14,947 nucleotides of DNA from CAZMCT01 sp964564785. GTDB lineage: Bacteria > Planctomycetota > Phycisphaerae > UBA1845 > Fen-1342. The notes beneath the pieces were generated by a model that was not told where the DNA came from, made no database searches, and saw nothing but the letters and a program-made list of their open reading frames with translations. The stretch covers positions 1 through 14,947 of the forward strand of contig CAZMCT010000103.1 in assembly GCA_964564785.1 (NCBI GenBank), given 5' to 3'. Of the stretch, positions 1 to 7,178 are shown piece after piece (within the stretch, counting starts at the first letter, position 1; the number at the start of each line of letters is the position of its first letter). A program made the translations under genes and the position numbers.

Positions 1-23
1 ACGGAGGCGTCGAGACAGTTGCC

Positions 24-47
24 GGTCTCGCAGGGGTCGGCGAGACC
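24..47 (-). terminator. possible hairpin terminator after the Trp-repeat gene
   Basis: A perfect 8-bp inverted repeat (GGTCTCGC at 24-31 and GCGAGACC at 40-47, 8-nt loop) lies 47 nt past the stop of the minus-strand gene at 95-958. No T-run follows it on the minus strand, so it may be only a weak or Rho-assisted stop, or chance in GC-rich DNA. The remaining bases before position 95 show no gene. Confidence 0.25.
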
Positions 48-94
48 CGCCGGGGGCCGATTGGAGCGCCCGTGCAAACGCGGCTGCGATGCGA

Positions 95-958
95 TTACTC
101 CAGCGCGGCGACCACTTCGATCTTGGCGAACGTGAGGTCCTTATTGACCCAGAACGTGCGGACGACCAGCCCGTTTTGGAACAGCCGCCACTTCCACTGC
201 GGTCCGATCTTCTGCTCGAGCACGGAGTACATCTGCCCGTTGCCCAGAATCGCGTCGCACTTCAGCGCTTCCTGCGTGTTGAACTCGCGCACGAAATCGC
301 CGTTGCGGTAGACCTCCCAGTGATGCCACGGACCGAACGGCTCGTTCACCACGCTGAACACGTCATCGCCCCGCACTTCGCAGATGTCGATCTCGTCGGG
401 CGTGAAGAACTCACGCACCAGGGTCCCGTTCTGGTAGACCTCCCAATACCACCACAGGCCCTGATGGTAGCTGTGGTACAAGTACAGGTTGCCGTTGCGG
501 ACTCCGATCAGGTTCAGCCCCAGCTCGTCGTAGAAATCCTGAATGAGCTCGTCGTTCCGCCAGAGCTCCCAGTGCCACCACGGCCCCGCGTCTGTCACCC
601 GCACGAACCACGCGTTGGGCCCGCCTTGGATCGCGTACAACTCCAATGCCGCGTCCTGGTAGAAGGACCGTACCTTGATGTTGTCGCGCCAGATTTCCCA
701 GTAATTCCACGCGCCGGCAGGCACGACCCGATACGAGAACAGATGCCCGTTGTCGATCGAGCTGGGCGTCAACGCCTGGTCCAGGAAGAACGACCGGTGC
801 AGCGTCTCGTTCTGGTAGATTTCCCAGTAGTGCCAGGGACCCTGCGTGTACGTGCGGTAGCTCCACACGTCGGGAATCAACGCGTGAGCTGCGGTCGCGC
901 CGCTCAGCAGCACCGCCAGCACCGCCGCCCGTCTCCAGTTCTGTGCTTCTTTCAGCAT
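95..958 (-). CDS. secreted six-repeat Trp-rich protein, possible six-bladed beta-propeller
   Basis: Encodes 287 residues. The start at 958 is chosen because GGAGG lies just upstream; the open frame extends to 1087 but without a comparable site. Residues 1-26 look like a Sec signal peptide: basic Trp-Arg-Arg, a hydrophobic core, then cleavage after Ala-His-Ala. The rest is six tandem repeats of 42-43 residues beginning at Gly 40, 82, 125, 167, 209 and 252. Their consensus is close to GPWxxWExYxNGxLVRxF, followed by a variable Asp/Glu/Leu stretch and an aromatic strand such as LFSYR or NLYLYH. The N-terminal strand (VWSYRTYTQ, 31-39) matches the end of a unit, and the last repeat stops before it. 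This permuted arrangement is what ring closure in a propeller would need. I do not recognise the family, and the fold is inference. Alternatives are an open beta-solenoid or a carbohydrate-binding repeat. It probably acts outside the cytoplasm. Confidence 0.8.
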   Translation of the reverse strand: MLKEAQNWRRAAVLAVLLSGATAAHALIPDVWSYRTYTQGPWHYWEIYQNETLHRSFFLDQALTPSSIDNGHLFSYRVVPAGAWNYWEIWRDNIKVRSFYQDAALELYAIQGGPNAWFVRVTDAGPWWHWELWRNDELIQDFYDELGLNLIGVRNGNLYLYHSYHQGLWWYWEVYQNGTLVREFFTPDEIDICEVRGDDVFSVVNEPFGPWHHWEVYRNGDFVREFNTQEALKCDAILGNGQMYSVLEQKIGPQWKWRLFQNGLVVRTFWVNKDLTFAKIEVVAALE

Positions 959-1271
959 GTTTTCCTCCAGTTCTTGCTCGCGTGAACGAACACCATCCCC
1001 ACCTGACCTTCGGGAGCGGCGCGCGCCGACCCGCAGGTGGATCTCGCGTGCGAGCGCGCCTGTCGCCCACACCCTTTCGGCCCGCAACGCCGGGCTGCGG
1101 GCGTGCGCTCACAACCTCTTGAATAAAGCCCGATAATCCGCTCGCCCGGCTAGCCCGTAACGCCGGAACAGCGGCCCAAACACGATCTTATAGGACCGAT
1201 TAACTATATCTGCATCGCGGACTGATTTCAAGCGCGGCGCGCGTAGGGGAGCCGGCCCGACCGTGCTTGGT
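959..1271 (-). other. gene-free leader region upstream of the Trp-repeat gene
   Basis: This 313-nt stretch holds no convincing gene. It contains the promoter at 1203-1231 and, if that is used, a 5' leader of about 240 nt for the gene starting at 958. Inside the leader is a 7-bp perfect hairpin (GCCCGCA at 1080-1086 with TGCGGGC at 1096-1102, 9-nt loop) and further GC-rich inverted segments. No known riboswitch class was recognised. An open frame runs through its lower part to 1087 but lacks a ribosome site, and its composition looks non-coding. Confidence 0.5.
1203..1231 (-). promoter_or_regulatory. sigma-70-type promoter for the Trp-repeat gene
   Basis: On the minus strand TTGAAA (1231-1226) and TATAGT (1208-1203) are separated by exactly 17 nt. 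Each hexamer matches the bacterial consensus at five of six positions. It lies between the prepilin-like gene ending at 1272 and the gene starting at 958, pointing at the latter, with about 240 nt from the expected start site to the ATG. Confidence 0.6.
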
Positions 1272-2243
1272 TCAGGTCGGCGGTAGGGGGGTGATGTCCC
1301 GGAGCGGGTAGTCGGGTTCGTTCGGGTCGTTCCACCAGGCCGTGGGGTCGCCGGACGTGCTCGATGAACCCGTCTTCCAGCCCAGGCCGCGATTGCCGCG
1401 CGCTGTGTCCGTGAACAGGTTGGCCGCGTGCCCGTCGAGGAACAGCAGTGCGTGGCGGTTGAGCTCCATGTGCCAACCGCGGCGGGGGATGCGCATCCAG
1501 AGGGCCGAATCGAACGGGTCCTCGTACAGGATCACGAACACCGAAGCCTGCTTCTGCTGCTGCACCCGCAGGTAAGCGTTGGCCCGCTGGAGCCAGCGGG
1601 GCGGCGTCTCACTGAGGAACATGCGCCGCGCCCAGTTGATCGCGAAATGGTAGTTCACCGTGTAGCTGGTGCCGCTGAACCAGTAGAGCTGCCGGGCGTT
1701 CGGGTTGTCCTGCGTCTCCGTGAACCAGAATCCGCCGGTGTCCGACGGGCACCGGTACACGGGCACGTTCCGCACCGGCTCGAACTCCGGGTCCTCGGGC
1801 AACACGTCGTAGTTGGCCAGGCCCGGATAGAGGTAGCGGTTGAACGGCCGGCCGCCGGGGGTGTCGCGGAACGCCGTGTTGACGTAGCCCCACCACTGAT
1901 ACGAGTTGGGCGCGATCCGCCGCCCGGGATGCCCGCCGTAGTAGTACCCGTGCAGGTAGGGGTAGCCGAAGAAGTTGTGCTTTTCGAACGGGAACCAGTC
2001 ACGGGATTCGGAGAAGTACTCGCCCATCGCGAGCCCGATCTGGCGCAGATTCGACAGGCATACGACTTTCTTGCCCTGCTGCCGCGCCTTGCCCAGGCTG
2101 GGCAGCAGGATCGACATCAGCAAAGCCAAGACGGCCACGACCACCAGCAGCTCGATCAGCGTGAACGCGTGGCGCGGCCCGCGGGCGACGGAGCCGTCCG
2201 GGCAAGGCGTTGCAAGGGTGGAATCCGGTGCGCGCGGTCTCAT
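1272..2243 (-). CDS. prepilin-like protein with N-terminal methylation motif (pair member 1)
   Basis: Encodes 323 residues from the ATG at 2243; a TTG at 2315 would extend it, and neither has a clear ribosome site. After an unusually long 26-residue leader comes AFTLIELLVVVAVLALLMSI, the type IV pilin/pseudopilin cleavage-methylation segment. Predicted cleavage is between Ala26 and Phe27, and Glu31 is the conserved fifth residue of the mature protein. The usual Gly at -1 is Ala here. The hydrophobic helix is followed by a soluble domain with PVYRCPSD and, near the C terminus, His258-x11-Asp-Gly-His (DG at 270-271), a variant of the processing-associated H-x9-DG motif. Family knowledge: such proteins are exported by type II/IV-like machinery and are very numerous in planctomycetes; individual functions are unknown. 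Its closest relative here is the gene at 2386-3306 (shared GGRPFN, ALLFLDGHAAN-like block and GLGWKT or similar). Confidence 0.88.
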   Translation of the reverse strand: MRPRAPDSTLATPCPDGSVARGPRHAFTLIELLVVVAVLALLMSILLPSLGKARQQGKKVVCLSNLRQIGLAMGEYFSESRDWFPFEKHNFFGYPYLHGYYYGGHPGRRIAPNSYQWWGYVNTAFRDTPGGRPFNRYLYPGLANYDVLPEDPEFEPVRNVPVYRCPSDTGGFWFTETQDNPNARQLYWFSGTSYTVNYHFAINWARRMFLSETPPRWLQRANAYLRVQQQKQASVFVILYEDPFDSALWMRIPRRGWHMELNRHALLFLDGHAANLFTDTARGNRGLGWKTGSSSTSGDPTAWWNDPNEPDYPLRDITPLPPT

Positions 2244-2385
2244 GGGCCCGGGAACTCGCACAGATGCGAACGACGGCGCTCTTCCGCCAGCATCATAGGC
2301 GCGCGTGACGGACAACGACAGCGCTCGCCGGCCTGAGGCGCGCGGCGGGGCCGGAAAGCGGCCGGGCCGCGCCGGTCAGCCCCGT

Positions 2386-3306
2386 TCAGCTCCCGGGCAG
2401 GGGGGGAATGTCGCGGTACTCGTAGTCGGGGTCCTGGTCGTCCTGCCACCAGGGGGTCGAGATCTCCCAGTTCCCCGAGCAGGTCTTCCAGCCGGGGCCG
2501 GAGGAGCCCTTCACGGTGTCGGTGTGCATGTTGGCCGCGTGGCCGTCGAGGAACAGCAGGTTGTGCTTGTTCATCTGCTGGTGCCAGCCGCGCTTCGGGA
2601 TGCGCAGCCACAGGGCCACATCGAATGGGTCTTCATAGAGGATGACGAAAATGGACGCGTACTTGCGAAGCTGGACCTTGAGGAACGCGTTGGCCCGGTG
2701 CTGCCAGCGCGAGGGCGACTCGTTGAAGCTGCGCATGGCCCAGTCGACGACGAAATGGTAGCTCGCGTCGTAGCTGCTGCCGGTCTCCCAGTACATCGGG
2801 TGCGTGCCCATTTCCGTGTCGGTCGTGCGCCAGATACCGCCGCTGTCGGACGGGCACATGTAGACCGGCATCTTGCGCACGATCTCGAATTGCGGGTCCG
2901 ACGGCTGCACGTCCCAGGTCGGCATCTCCGGGTAGATGTGCTTGTTGAACGGCCGACCGCCGGGGGTATCGCGGTAGATGGGGTCCACATAGCCCCACCA
3001 CTCGTCGGTTGTATACTGCCGGCCCGGGTGGCCGCCGTAATAGAAGCCGTGCATGCCGTGGACCGAGCCGCCGTCGTTGTTGCGCTTGGCCCACGGGAAC
3101 CACTCGTTGTTCTCGAGAAAGTACTGGCCCATCGCCAAGCCGATCTGCCGCTGGTTCGACAGGCACACGACCTGCTTGCCCTGCTCGCGGGCCTTCGACA
3201 GCGAGGGCAGGAGGATCGAGATCAGCAGCGCGATGATCGCGACCACGACCAGGAGTTCGATGAGCGTAAAGCCCAACCGCTGTGCCGCGCGTGTCTGAGT
3301 GCTCAT
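2386..3306 (-). CDS. prepilin-like protein with N-terminal methylation motif (pair member 2)
   Basis: Encodes 306 residues. The ATG at 3306 gives the short basic leader MSTQTRAAQRLG; cleavage is expected after Gly12, before FTLIELLVVVAIIALLISI, with Glu17 as the conserved fifth mature residue. The soluble domain has CLSNQRQIGLAMGQYF after the helix, PVYMCPSDSGG in the middle, and His242-x11-Asp-Gly-His (DG at 254-255) near the end, then GPGWKT. It lies 142 nt upstream of the gene at 1272-2243, on the same strand, and shares most of these blocks, so the two look like a tandem duplication. Upstream it diverges from the aminotransferase gene across 233 nt. The intergenic space toward 2243 is very GC-rich and may hold a stop or a promoter, so an operon is possible but unproven. 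The exact role is unknown; a surface pseudopilin or secreted structural protein is the family expectation. Confidence 0.9.
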   Translation of the reverse strand: MSTQTRAAQRLGFTLIELLVVVAIIALLISILLPSLSKAREQGKQVVCLSNQRQIGLAMGQYFLENNEWFPWAKRNNDGGSVHGMHGFYYGGHPGRQYTTDEWWGYVDPIYRDTPGGRPFNKHIYPEMPTWDVQPSDPQFEIVRKMPVYMCPSDSGGIWRTTDTEMGTHPMYWETGSSYDASYHFVVDWAMRSFNESPSRWQHRANAFLKVQLRKYASIFVILYEDPFDVALWLRIPKRGWHQQMNKHNLLFLDGHAANMHTDTVKGSSGPGWKTCSGNWEISTPWWQDDQDPDYEYRDIPPLPGS

Positions 3307-3395
3307 GGTGTGTCCGCCGCTTGGAACCTCTGTCAGCGCAAAGCGAAATGCCGCCGGTACTTGCAGGCGCACCGCAAACGCCGGCCCGCCTCGAA

Positions 3396-3425
3396 AGCAT
3401 ACCGCGCGGCCCCCCGCACTCGCAA
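3396..3425 (-). promoter_or_regulatory. weak promoter candidate for the prepilin-like gene starting at 3306
   Basis: On the minus strand TTGCGA (3425-3420) and TATGCT (3401-3396) are spaced by 18 nt, each with four of six consensus matches. It lies about 90 nt before the ATG in the divergent region. Matches of this quality also occur by chance. Confidence 0.28.
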
Positions 3426-3539
3426 TGCCAAACACCGCCCGAGGGTCGACCGCGCCGACTCGCAGCCCGGCGCACCGCGTGCTACCATGCACCCCGGTTC
3501 ATCGGTTTCACCAGACCGTCGCTTACGCGAGGAGCACCC

Positions 3540-4682
3540 ATGAGAAAATTCCGCCTGTTCACGCCGGGGCCCTGTGCCGTGCCCGAAGAAGTCCTGATCG
3601 AGATGGCCCGGCCATTTCACCACCACCGCACCGACTGGTTCAAGGGCTACATGAAGCAGGCCACCGAGAAGCTTCAGCAGGTGCTCTGCACGAAGAACGA
3701 CGTGATCATCATCACCGGCTCGGGCACCGCCGCGGCCGAGGCCGGCATCGTCGGCGCGATGGGGCCCGGCGCGAAGCTGCTGACAATCGAGGGGGGCAAG
3801 TTCGGCGAACGCTGGGGCGAGGTCGCGCAGCAGCACGGCATCCCGGTCACTCGGCACGCGATCGAATGGGGCACCGCCGCGACGCCGCAGATGGTGGCGG
3901 ACCTGCTGAAGAAGGACCCCGCCCTCACGGCCGTGATGGTCGTGCATAGCGAGACGTCGACCGCGACGGCCTGTGACCTGGCCGGCATCGGCAAGGTCTG
4001 CCGCGACACCGGCAAGCTGCTGATGGCCGACTGCATCACGTCGGCCGGAGCGCTTCCGTTGAAGCCGGACGAGTGGGGCGTGGATATCGCCATTACCGGC
4101 GCGCAGAAGTCGCTCATGCTGCCGCCGGGGTTGGGCTTCCTGGCCGTCAGCGAGAAGGCCTGGGCTGCGATCGAGGCCAACAAGTCCCAGCACGCCTACT
4201 ACCTCAACCTCAGCAAGGCCCGCAAGATGGCCAAGGAAAGCGACACGCCGTTCACGCCGGCGCACCTGCTGATTCGCGGGCTGGTCAAGGCGCTCGATAT
4301 CCTGCTCGAGGAGGGGATCGAGAACGTGTGGAAGCGCGTCGCGGCCATGGCGGCGGCGACGCGGGCCGCAGGCGAGGCCATTGGCCTGAAGGTCTTCAGC
4401 AGGTCGCCTTCGGATTCCGTCACCGCGCTGTGCCCCCCGGCCGGCATCACCGTCAAGGACCTGCGGAACGAGCTCGAAAAACGCTACGGGATCGAGTCGG
4501 CCGGCGGGCAGGACCAGCTCAAGGGCAAGATCTTCCGCCTCGGTCACATGGGCTACGTGGACGAGATGGACACGCTGCTGGCGATCGGCGCCCTGGAGCA
4601 GTGCCTGTACAAGATGGGGCACAAGTTCAACCTGGGCGCGGGCGTGACCGCGGCCCAGAAGGTGTTTGCCGAGCGGCTGTAG
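3540..4682 (+). CDS. class V PLP aminotransferase (alanine/serine--glyoxylate aminotransferase family)
   Basis: Encodes 380 residues. The ATG at 3540 is chosen for AGGAG seven bases upstream and for the typical start KFRLFTPGPCAVPEEV; the open frame extends back to 3282 but that part is non-coding. Fold type I PLP enzyme marks: GSGTAAAEA (60-68) in the cofactor phosphate region, HSETSTA (136-142), Asp164 expected to contact the pyridine nitrogen, and GAQKSLMLPPGLGF with Lys190 as the Schiff-base lysine. The length is normal for this family, whose members transfer amino groups among alanine, serine, aspartate and glyoxylate or pyruvate in the cytoplasm; some archaeal and bacterial relatives serve serine or glycine metabolism. 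The substrate cannot be fixed from sequence alone. It stands alone on the plus strand between two groups of minus-strand prepilin-like genes, with no pathway partner adjacent. Confidence 0.9.
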   Translation: MRKFRLFTPGPCAVPEEVLIEMARPFHHHRTDWFKGYMKQATEKLQQVLCTKNDVIIITGSGTAAAEAGIVGAMGPGAKLLTIEGGKFGERWGEVAQQHGIPVTRHAIEWGTAATPQMVADLLKKDPALTAVMVVHSETSTATACDLAGIGKVCRDTGKLLMADCITSAGALPLKPDEWGVDIAITGAQKSLMLPPGLGFLAVSEKAWAAIEANKSQHAYYLNLSKARKMAKESDTPFTPAHLLIRGLVKALDILLEEGIENVWKRVAAMAAATRAAGEAIGLKVFSRSPSDSVTALCPPAGITVKDLRNELEKRYGIESAGGQDQLKGKIFRLGHMGYVDEMDTLLAIGALEQCLYKMGHKFNLGAGVTAAQKVFAERL

Positions 4683-4794
4683 GCCGATTCGGCGTCGGAT
4701 TGGCGGCGGCATCCTTCCCAGCGCGGCCGTCGCGGCGACCGGGCAGGCAATCGGGCGGCGGCTGCGGTGAACCGGCCGCGCCCTGAAAACGAAC

Positions 4795-4820
4795 CGGCCG
4801 GAGGTTCGATCCCCCGGCCG
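4795..4820 (+). terminator. possible terminator after the aminotransferase gene
   Basis: A perfect 7-bp stem (CGGCCGG at 4795-4801, CCGGCCG at 4814-4820) with a 12-nt loop lies 112 nt past the stop at 4682, followed by the short sequence CGATTCTTG. It sits between two convergent genes. The loop contains GGTTCGATC, which resembles a tRNA T-arm but is not one. Confidence 0.35.
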
Positions 4821-4895
4821 CGATTCTTGACGAACGCCCAGACCACCCGCTCTTGGGCATTGCTCCGCAGGAGCGGTCGGGCGCTGCTGCGTCGG

Positions 4896-5291
4896 TTATT
4901 CCGGTTTCTTCTCTTTTTCTGCGTCCTTAGGCGGAGACGCCGTCTGCACCGGCCGGCCTGACGAATCGAGACGGTTGATCCACTCCCCCGTCTTGCGGTC
5001 CTTGTCAGCCCGCACGACGGTGAACGCTTGGCAGGATTCGCACCAGAAGACGGGCATCTTGGTCGTGAAATTGGGGTCGGTGCGACGCCGGGCGGGATCC
5101 TTGAACCAATCCTGGTACTTGGCCGGAGACAGCTCGATGTGGTTCCGGCACTTTTCGCAGATCCAGTGGGTCAAACCGGTGTCGGTCGGAAAATCGCCCT
5201 CCTTCTTCGCGCGGGTGAAGAAGAAGCCCGCCGCAATGACGATGATGACGAGCGCGCCCAGCAGGATGCCGTTCTTGACTGCCGGTGACAT
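4896..5291 (-). CDS. small membrane-anchored protein with two CxxC pairs (zinc-ribbon-like)
   Basis: Encodes 131 residues. The ATG at 5291 is preferred over 5321 because AAGGAG precedes it with good spacing. Residues 8-25 form a single hydrophobic membrane helix (ILLGALVIIVIAAGFFF), followed by a basic stop-transfer stretch and a soluble domain of about 100 residues. That domain has Cys45-Glu-Lys-Cys48 and Cys84-Glu-Ser-Cys87, a spacing suited to one zinc site made by two knuckles, with TDPNFTTKMPVFWCESC between them. The C terminus is Lys/Glu/Pro-rich and likely disordered. No enzyme motif is visible and I do not recognise a named family. It lies between the two prepilin-like groups, on the same strand, and ends toward the aminotransferase gene. 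A link with the pseudopilins is only positional. Confidence 0.75.
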   Translation of the reverse strand: MSPAVKNGILLGALVIIVIAAGFFFTRAKKEGDFPTDTGLTHWICEKCRNHIELSPAKYQDWFKDPARRRTDPNFTTKMPVFWCESCQAFTVVRADKDRKTGEWINRLDSSGRPVQTASPPKDAEKEKKPE

Positions 5292-5415
5292 GGTTGCTCC
5301 TTCAGGGCCAATCGGGCTCACGCGGGACTACTTGCCGCACGGACACACAAGCTTATCGAGATCTCCACGACGAGGCAACGACTGCGGGCGGCCGACGGTT
5401 TCCGCAAGAAGCGAA

Positions 5416-5448
5416 GAGCCCGGGGCGTCCAGCGCTTGCCCCGGGCTC
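5416..5448 (-). terminator. rho-independent-like terminator after the gapped prepilin-like gene
   Basis: An 11-bp perfect stem (GAGCCCGGGGC at 5416-5426, GCCCCGGGCTC at 5438-5448) with an 11-nt loop lies 47 nt past the stop at 5496. On the minus strand it is followed by TTCGCTTCTTGCGG, moderately T-rich. The corresponding position after both sister genes also carries a hairpin. Confidence 0.6.
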
Positions 5449-5495
5449 CGGAGAACGCATCGGCGGCGGCCCGTCGTGTCGGGCGGGCGGCGCGC

Positions 5496-5787
5496 TTAGT
5501 CGATCGGCGGGTTACAGTTCTTCAGCACGCCTGACTGCGGGTTCGGCTGATTGTAATAGATCCGCGGCAGCTCGGAGTACTCCTCCGNNNNNNNNNNNNN
5601 NNNNNNNNNNNNNNNNNNNNNNNNNNNNNNNNNNNNNNNNNNNNNNNNNNNNNNNNNNNNNNNNNNNNNNNNNNNNNNNNNNNNNNNACGGGAGGAGGAT
5701 CGAGATCAGCAGCGCGATGATCGCCACCACGACCAGCAGCTCAATCAGGGTAAATGCTTTTCTGAACATCACTTGCGAACGGCTCAT
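5496..5787 (-). CDS. prepilin-like protein, gene interrupted by assembly gap (trio member 1)
   Basis: Only the two ends are visible. The N-terminal part (5787 down to 5688) encodes MSRSQVMFRKA then FTLIELLVVVAIIALLISILLP, with AGGAG seven bases before the ATG; cleavage would follow Ala11, not the usual Gly. The C-terminal part (5587 down to 5496) encodes EEYSELPRIYYNQPNPQSGV and then LKNCNPPID and a TAA stop. That ending is identical, in these residues, to the gene at 6047-6991. The sisters are 314 residues long, so some 250 residues are missing from the gap, which is 100 N and therefore a placeholder length. A continuous frame across the Ns is meaningless. The gene is probably intact in the organism; a collapsed or misjoined repeat is the alternative. 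Confidence 0.8.
5588..5687. other. assembly gap of exactly 100 N inside a prepilin-like gene
   Basis: One hundred consecutive undetermined bases, a conventional placeholder for a gap of unknown size. The sequence on both sides is almost the same as the matching parts of the neighbouring copy at 6047-6991, so the break was probably caused by near-identical repeats. By comparison with that copy roughly 750 bases of coding sequence are absent. Confidence 0.97.
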
Positions 5788-5982
5788 TCTCAACTCCTAA
5801 TCTGCCGGCGTTGAGCGCCCGGCGGTTTGCTGGCCGGCCTCCCGGAAGTGCTTCCAACAGGAAAGCCGCGGAGACGCCCAGCACTGACGCACTACCCCCC
5901 GTTTCCGTAAAAACTCTACTGAGCGCAAAGTCGCGACGTGAGATTTGCTCAGGCCGCTCTCCAGGCCGCTCCCGCAAGCGAA

Positions 5983-6013
5983 GCAGCCGGAAGGGGCTCT
6001 ACCTCCCGGCTGC
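5983..6013 (-). terminator. terminator hairpin after the second trio prepilin-like gene
   Basis: An 8-bp stem (GCAGCCGG at 5983-5990, CCGGCTGC at 6006-6013) continues inward with three more pairs after one mismatch, leaving a loop of about 7 nt. It lies 33 nt past the stop at 6047. The minus-strand tail TTCGCTTGCGG resembles the tail of the hairpin at 5416, but it is not a strong T-run. Confidence 0.5.
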
Positions 6014-6046
6014 CCGAGCTGCAATAGCCGTCGTTACTGAGACCGC

Positions 6047-6991
6047 TCAATCAATCGGTGGGTTGCAGTTCTTCAGGACGCCCGACTGCGGGTTCGGCTG
6101 ATTGTAATAGATCCGCGGCAGCTCGGAGTACTCCTCCGGCAGCGCCCAGCCGGGGCAGATCGCCGCCCAGCCCAGGCCGCAGAAACCACGCGTGTCAGCC
6201 AACTTGTACTCGCCGTGGCCGTCGAGGAAGCCCATCGAGAAGCGGCTGAACTTGCCGTGGTAGCCGACTTCCTGCTGGTTGTAGGCCAGGCCCCAGTCCA
6301 TCGGGTCTTCGAGGAACATCGTGAAGACGCTGGCGTACTTGGCGAGCGTGTCGCGAACGAGGGCCTTGCCGTAGTCCTGCCAGACATGCGGGCCCTGCCA
6401 CGGTCCGTTCTGATCCCCCAGGTACTGCACCTCCATGATCGCATGCAGGTTGTACTGGTACGTCGTGCCGACATCGTCGTAGCAGGAGATACCCTTGGCC
6501 TGCTGGTTGCCCTGACCGCCCCAGTTGAGCTGCTGGTGCGAGAACCGGTCCGAGGGGCACTGGAGGACGGGGATTTCCGTCCGCTTCTCGATCTTGCCGC
6601 CGACCACGATATCCGGGTCGATGGCGGTGCCCATCAGGTAGGGGTTCAGCGGCCGGCGGGTGACCTCGATGTACGTGTAGGGGTCGCCCTTCCAGTAGTC
6701 GTCGTTCGTCTTTCCTCCGTAAACCCATGATCCGATTGAGCTTGCGTTATTCGGATCCTGCCCGGGCGGCGTGACCTGGAACGGGAAGTCATCGCTGTGG
6801 TCGAGGAAATACTGCATCGCGGCGGCCGTGAGCTGCTTGTAATTGGCGAGGCACTTGGCGACCTTTGCCTGCTCGCGGGCGTCGCGCAGCGACGGGAGGA
6901 GGATCGAGATCAGCAGCGCGATGATCGCCACCACGACCAGCAGCTCGATTAGCGTAAATCCTTTTCGAAGCTTGACTTGTGATCTAATCAT
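6047..6991 (-). CDS. prepilin-like protein with N-terminal methylation motif (trio member 2)
   Basis: Encodes 314 residues from the ATG at 6991, preceded by CAGGAGTC with good spacing. The leader MIRSQVKLRKG is cut after Gly11, before FTLIELLVVVAIIALLISI; Glu16 is the fifth mature residue. The helix is followed by SLRDAREQAKVAKCLANYKQ, then a soluble domain with PVLQCPSDRFSHQQL, GISCYDDVGTTYQYN and His245-x11-Asp-Gly-His (DG at 257-258), and a C-terminal Cys-containing tail (GFCGLGWAAICPGW, LKNCNPPID). By my count it differs from the gene at 7247-8191 at about 41 of 314 positions, mostly at the N-terminal tip, around residues 85-113 and around 215-237. It has its own 3' hairpin. Family knowledge predicts export and assembly or surface display; the specific role is unknown. 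Confidence 0.92.
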   Translation of the reverse strand: MIRSQVKLRKGFTLIELLVVVAIIALLISILLPSLRDAREQAKVAKCLANYKQLTAAAMQYFLDHSDDFPFQVTPPGQDPNNASSIGSWVYGGKTNDDYWKGDPYTYIEVTRRPLNPYLMGTAIDPDIVVGGKIEKRTEIPVLQCPSDRFSHQQLNWGGQGNQQAKGISCYDDVGTTYQYNLHAIMEVQYLGDQNGPWQGPHVWQDYGKALVRDTLAKYASVFTMFLEDPMDWGLAYNQQEVGYHGKFSRFSMGFLDGHGEYKLADTRGFCGLGWAAICPGWALPEEYSELPRIYYNQPNPQSGVLKNCNPPID

Positions 6992-7178
6992 GCTGGACTC
7001 CTGCTGCGCCGGCATCGGGTGGCCGGCTCTTTTTTTTAAGCGTTCCCGGAAACGGCTGACGCGAAGTGCCGGGACGCGGCCCACGCGGGCATACCCGATC
7101 AAGAGTCCGCAAGAACGCGTGCAGGAGTCAAAACGTTGCTCACGATTTGTGGAATAGGTTGCTTCCGAGGAAAGAGAG

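Noticed and set aside
89..985. A 298-codon plus-strand open frame opposite the Trp-repeat gene
   Set aside because: It is a mirror of the minus-strand gene in GC-rich DNA; the opposite frame has a signal peptide and six clear repeats, while this one has no recognisable domain and no ribosome site.
1428..3543. Long plus-strand frames (1428-2336 and 2305-3543) opposite the prepilin-like pair
   Set aside because: They are Arg/Val/Pro-rich shadow frames running across intergenic DNA, without motifs; the minus strand encodes clear prepilin segments.
3333..4712. A 459-codon minus-strand frame opposite the aminotransferase
   Set aside because: It has His/Arg/Gly-rich composition and no motif; the plus strand shows complete PLP enzyme signatures and a good ribosome site.
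4797..4820. GGTTCGATCCCC, resembling a tRNA T-arm
   Set aside because: The five-pair T stem has mismatches, no acceptor stem or CCA follows, and no D or anticodon arm fits upstream; the bases instead form a simple GC hairpin.
5512..5793. A continuous frame running through the Ns of the gap
   Set aside because: The gap length is a placeholder, so the phase across it is arbitrary; the downstream part in that phase does not match the sister proteins, whereas the correct phase on each side does.
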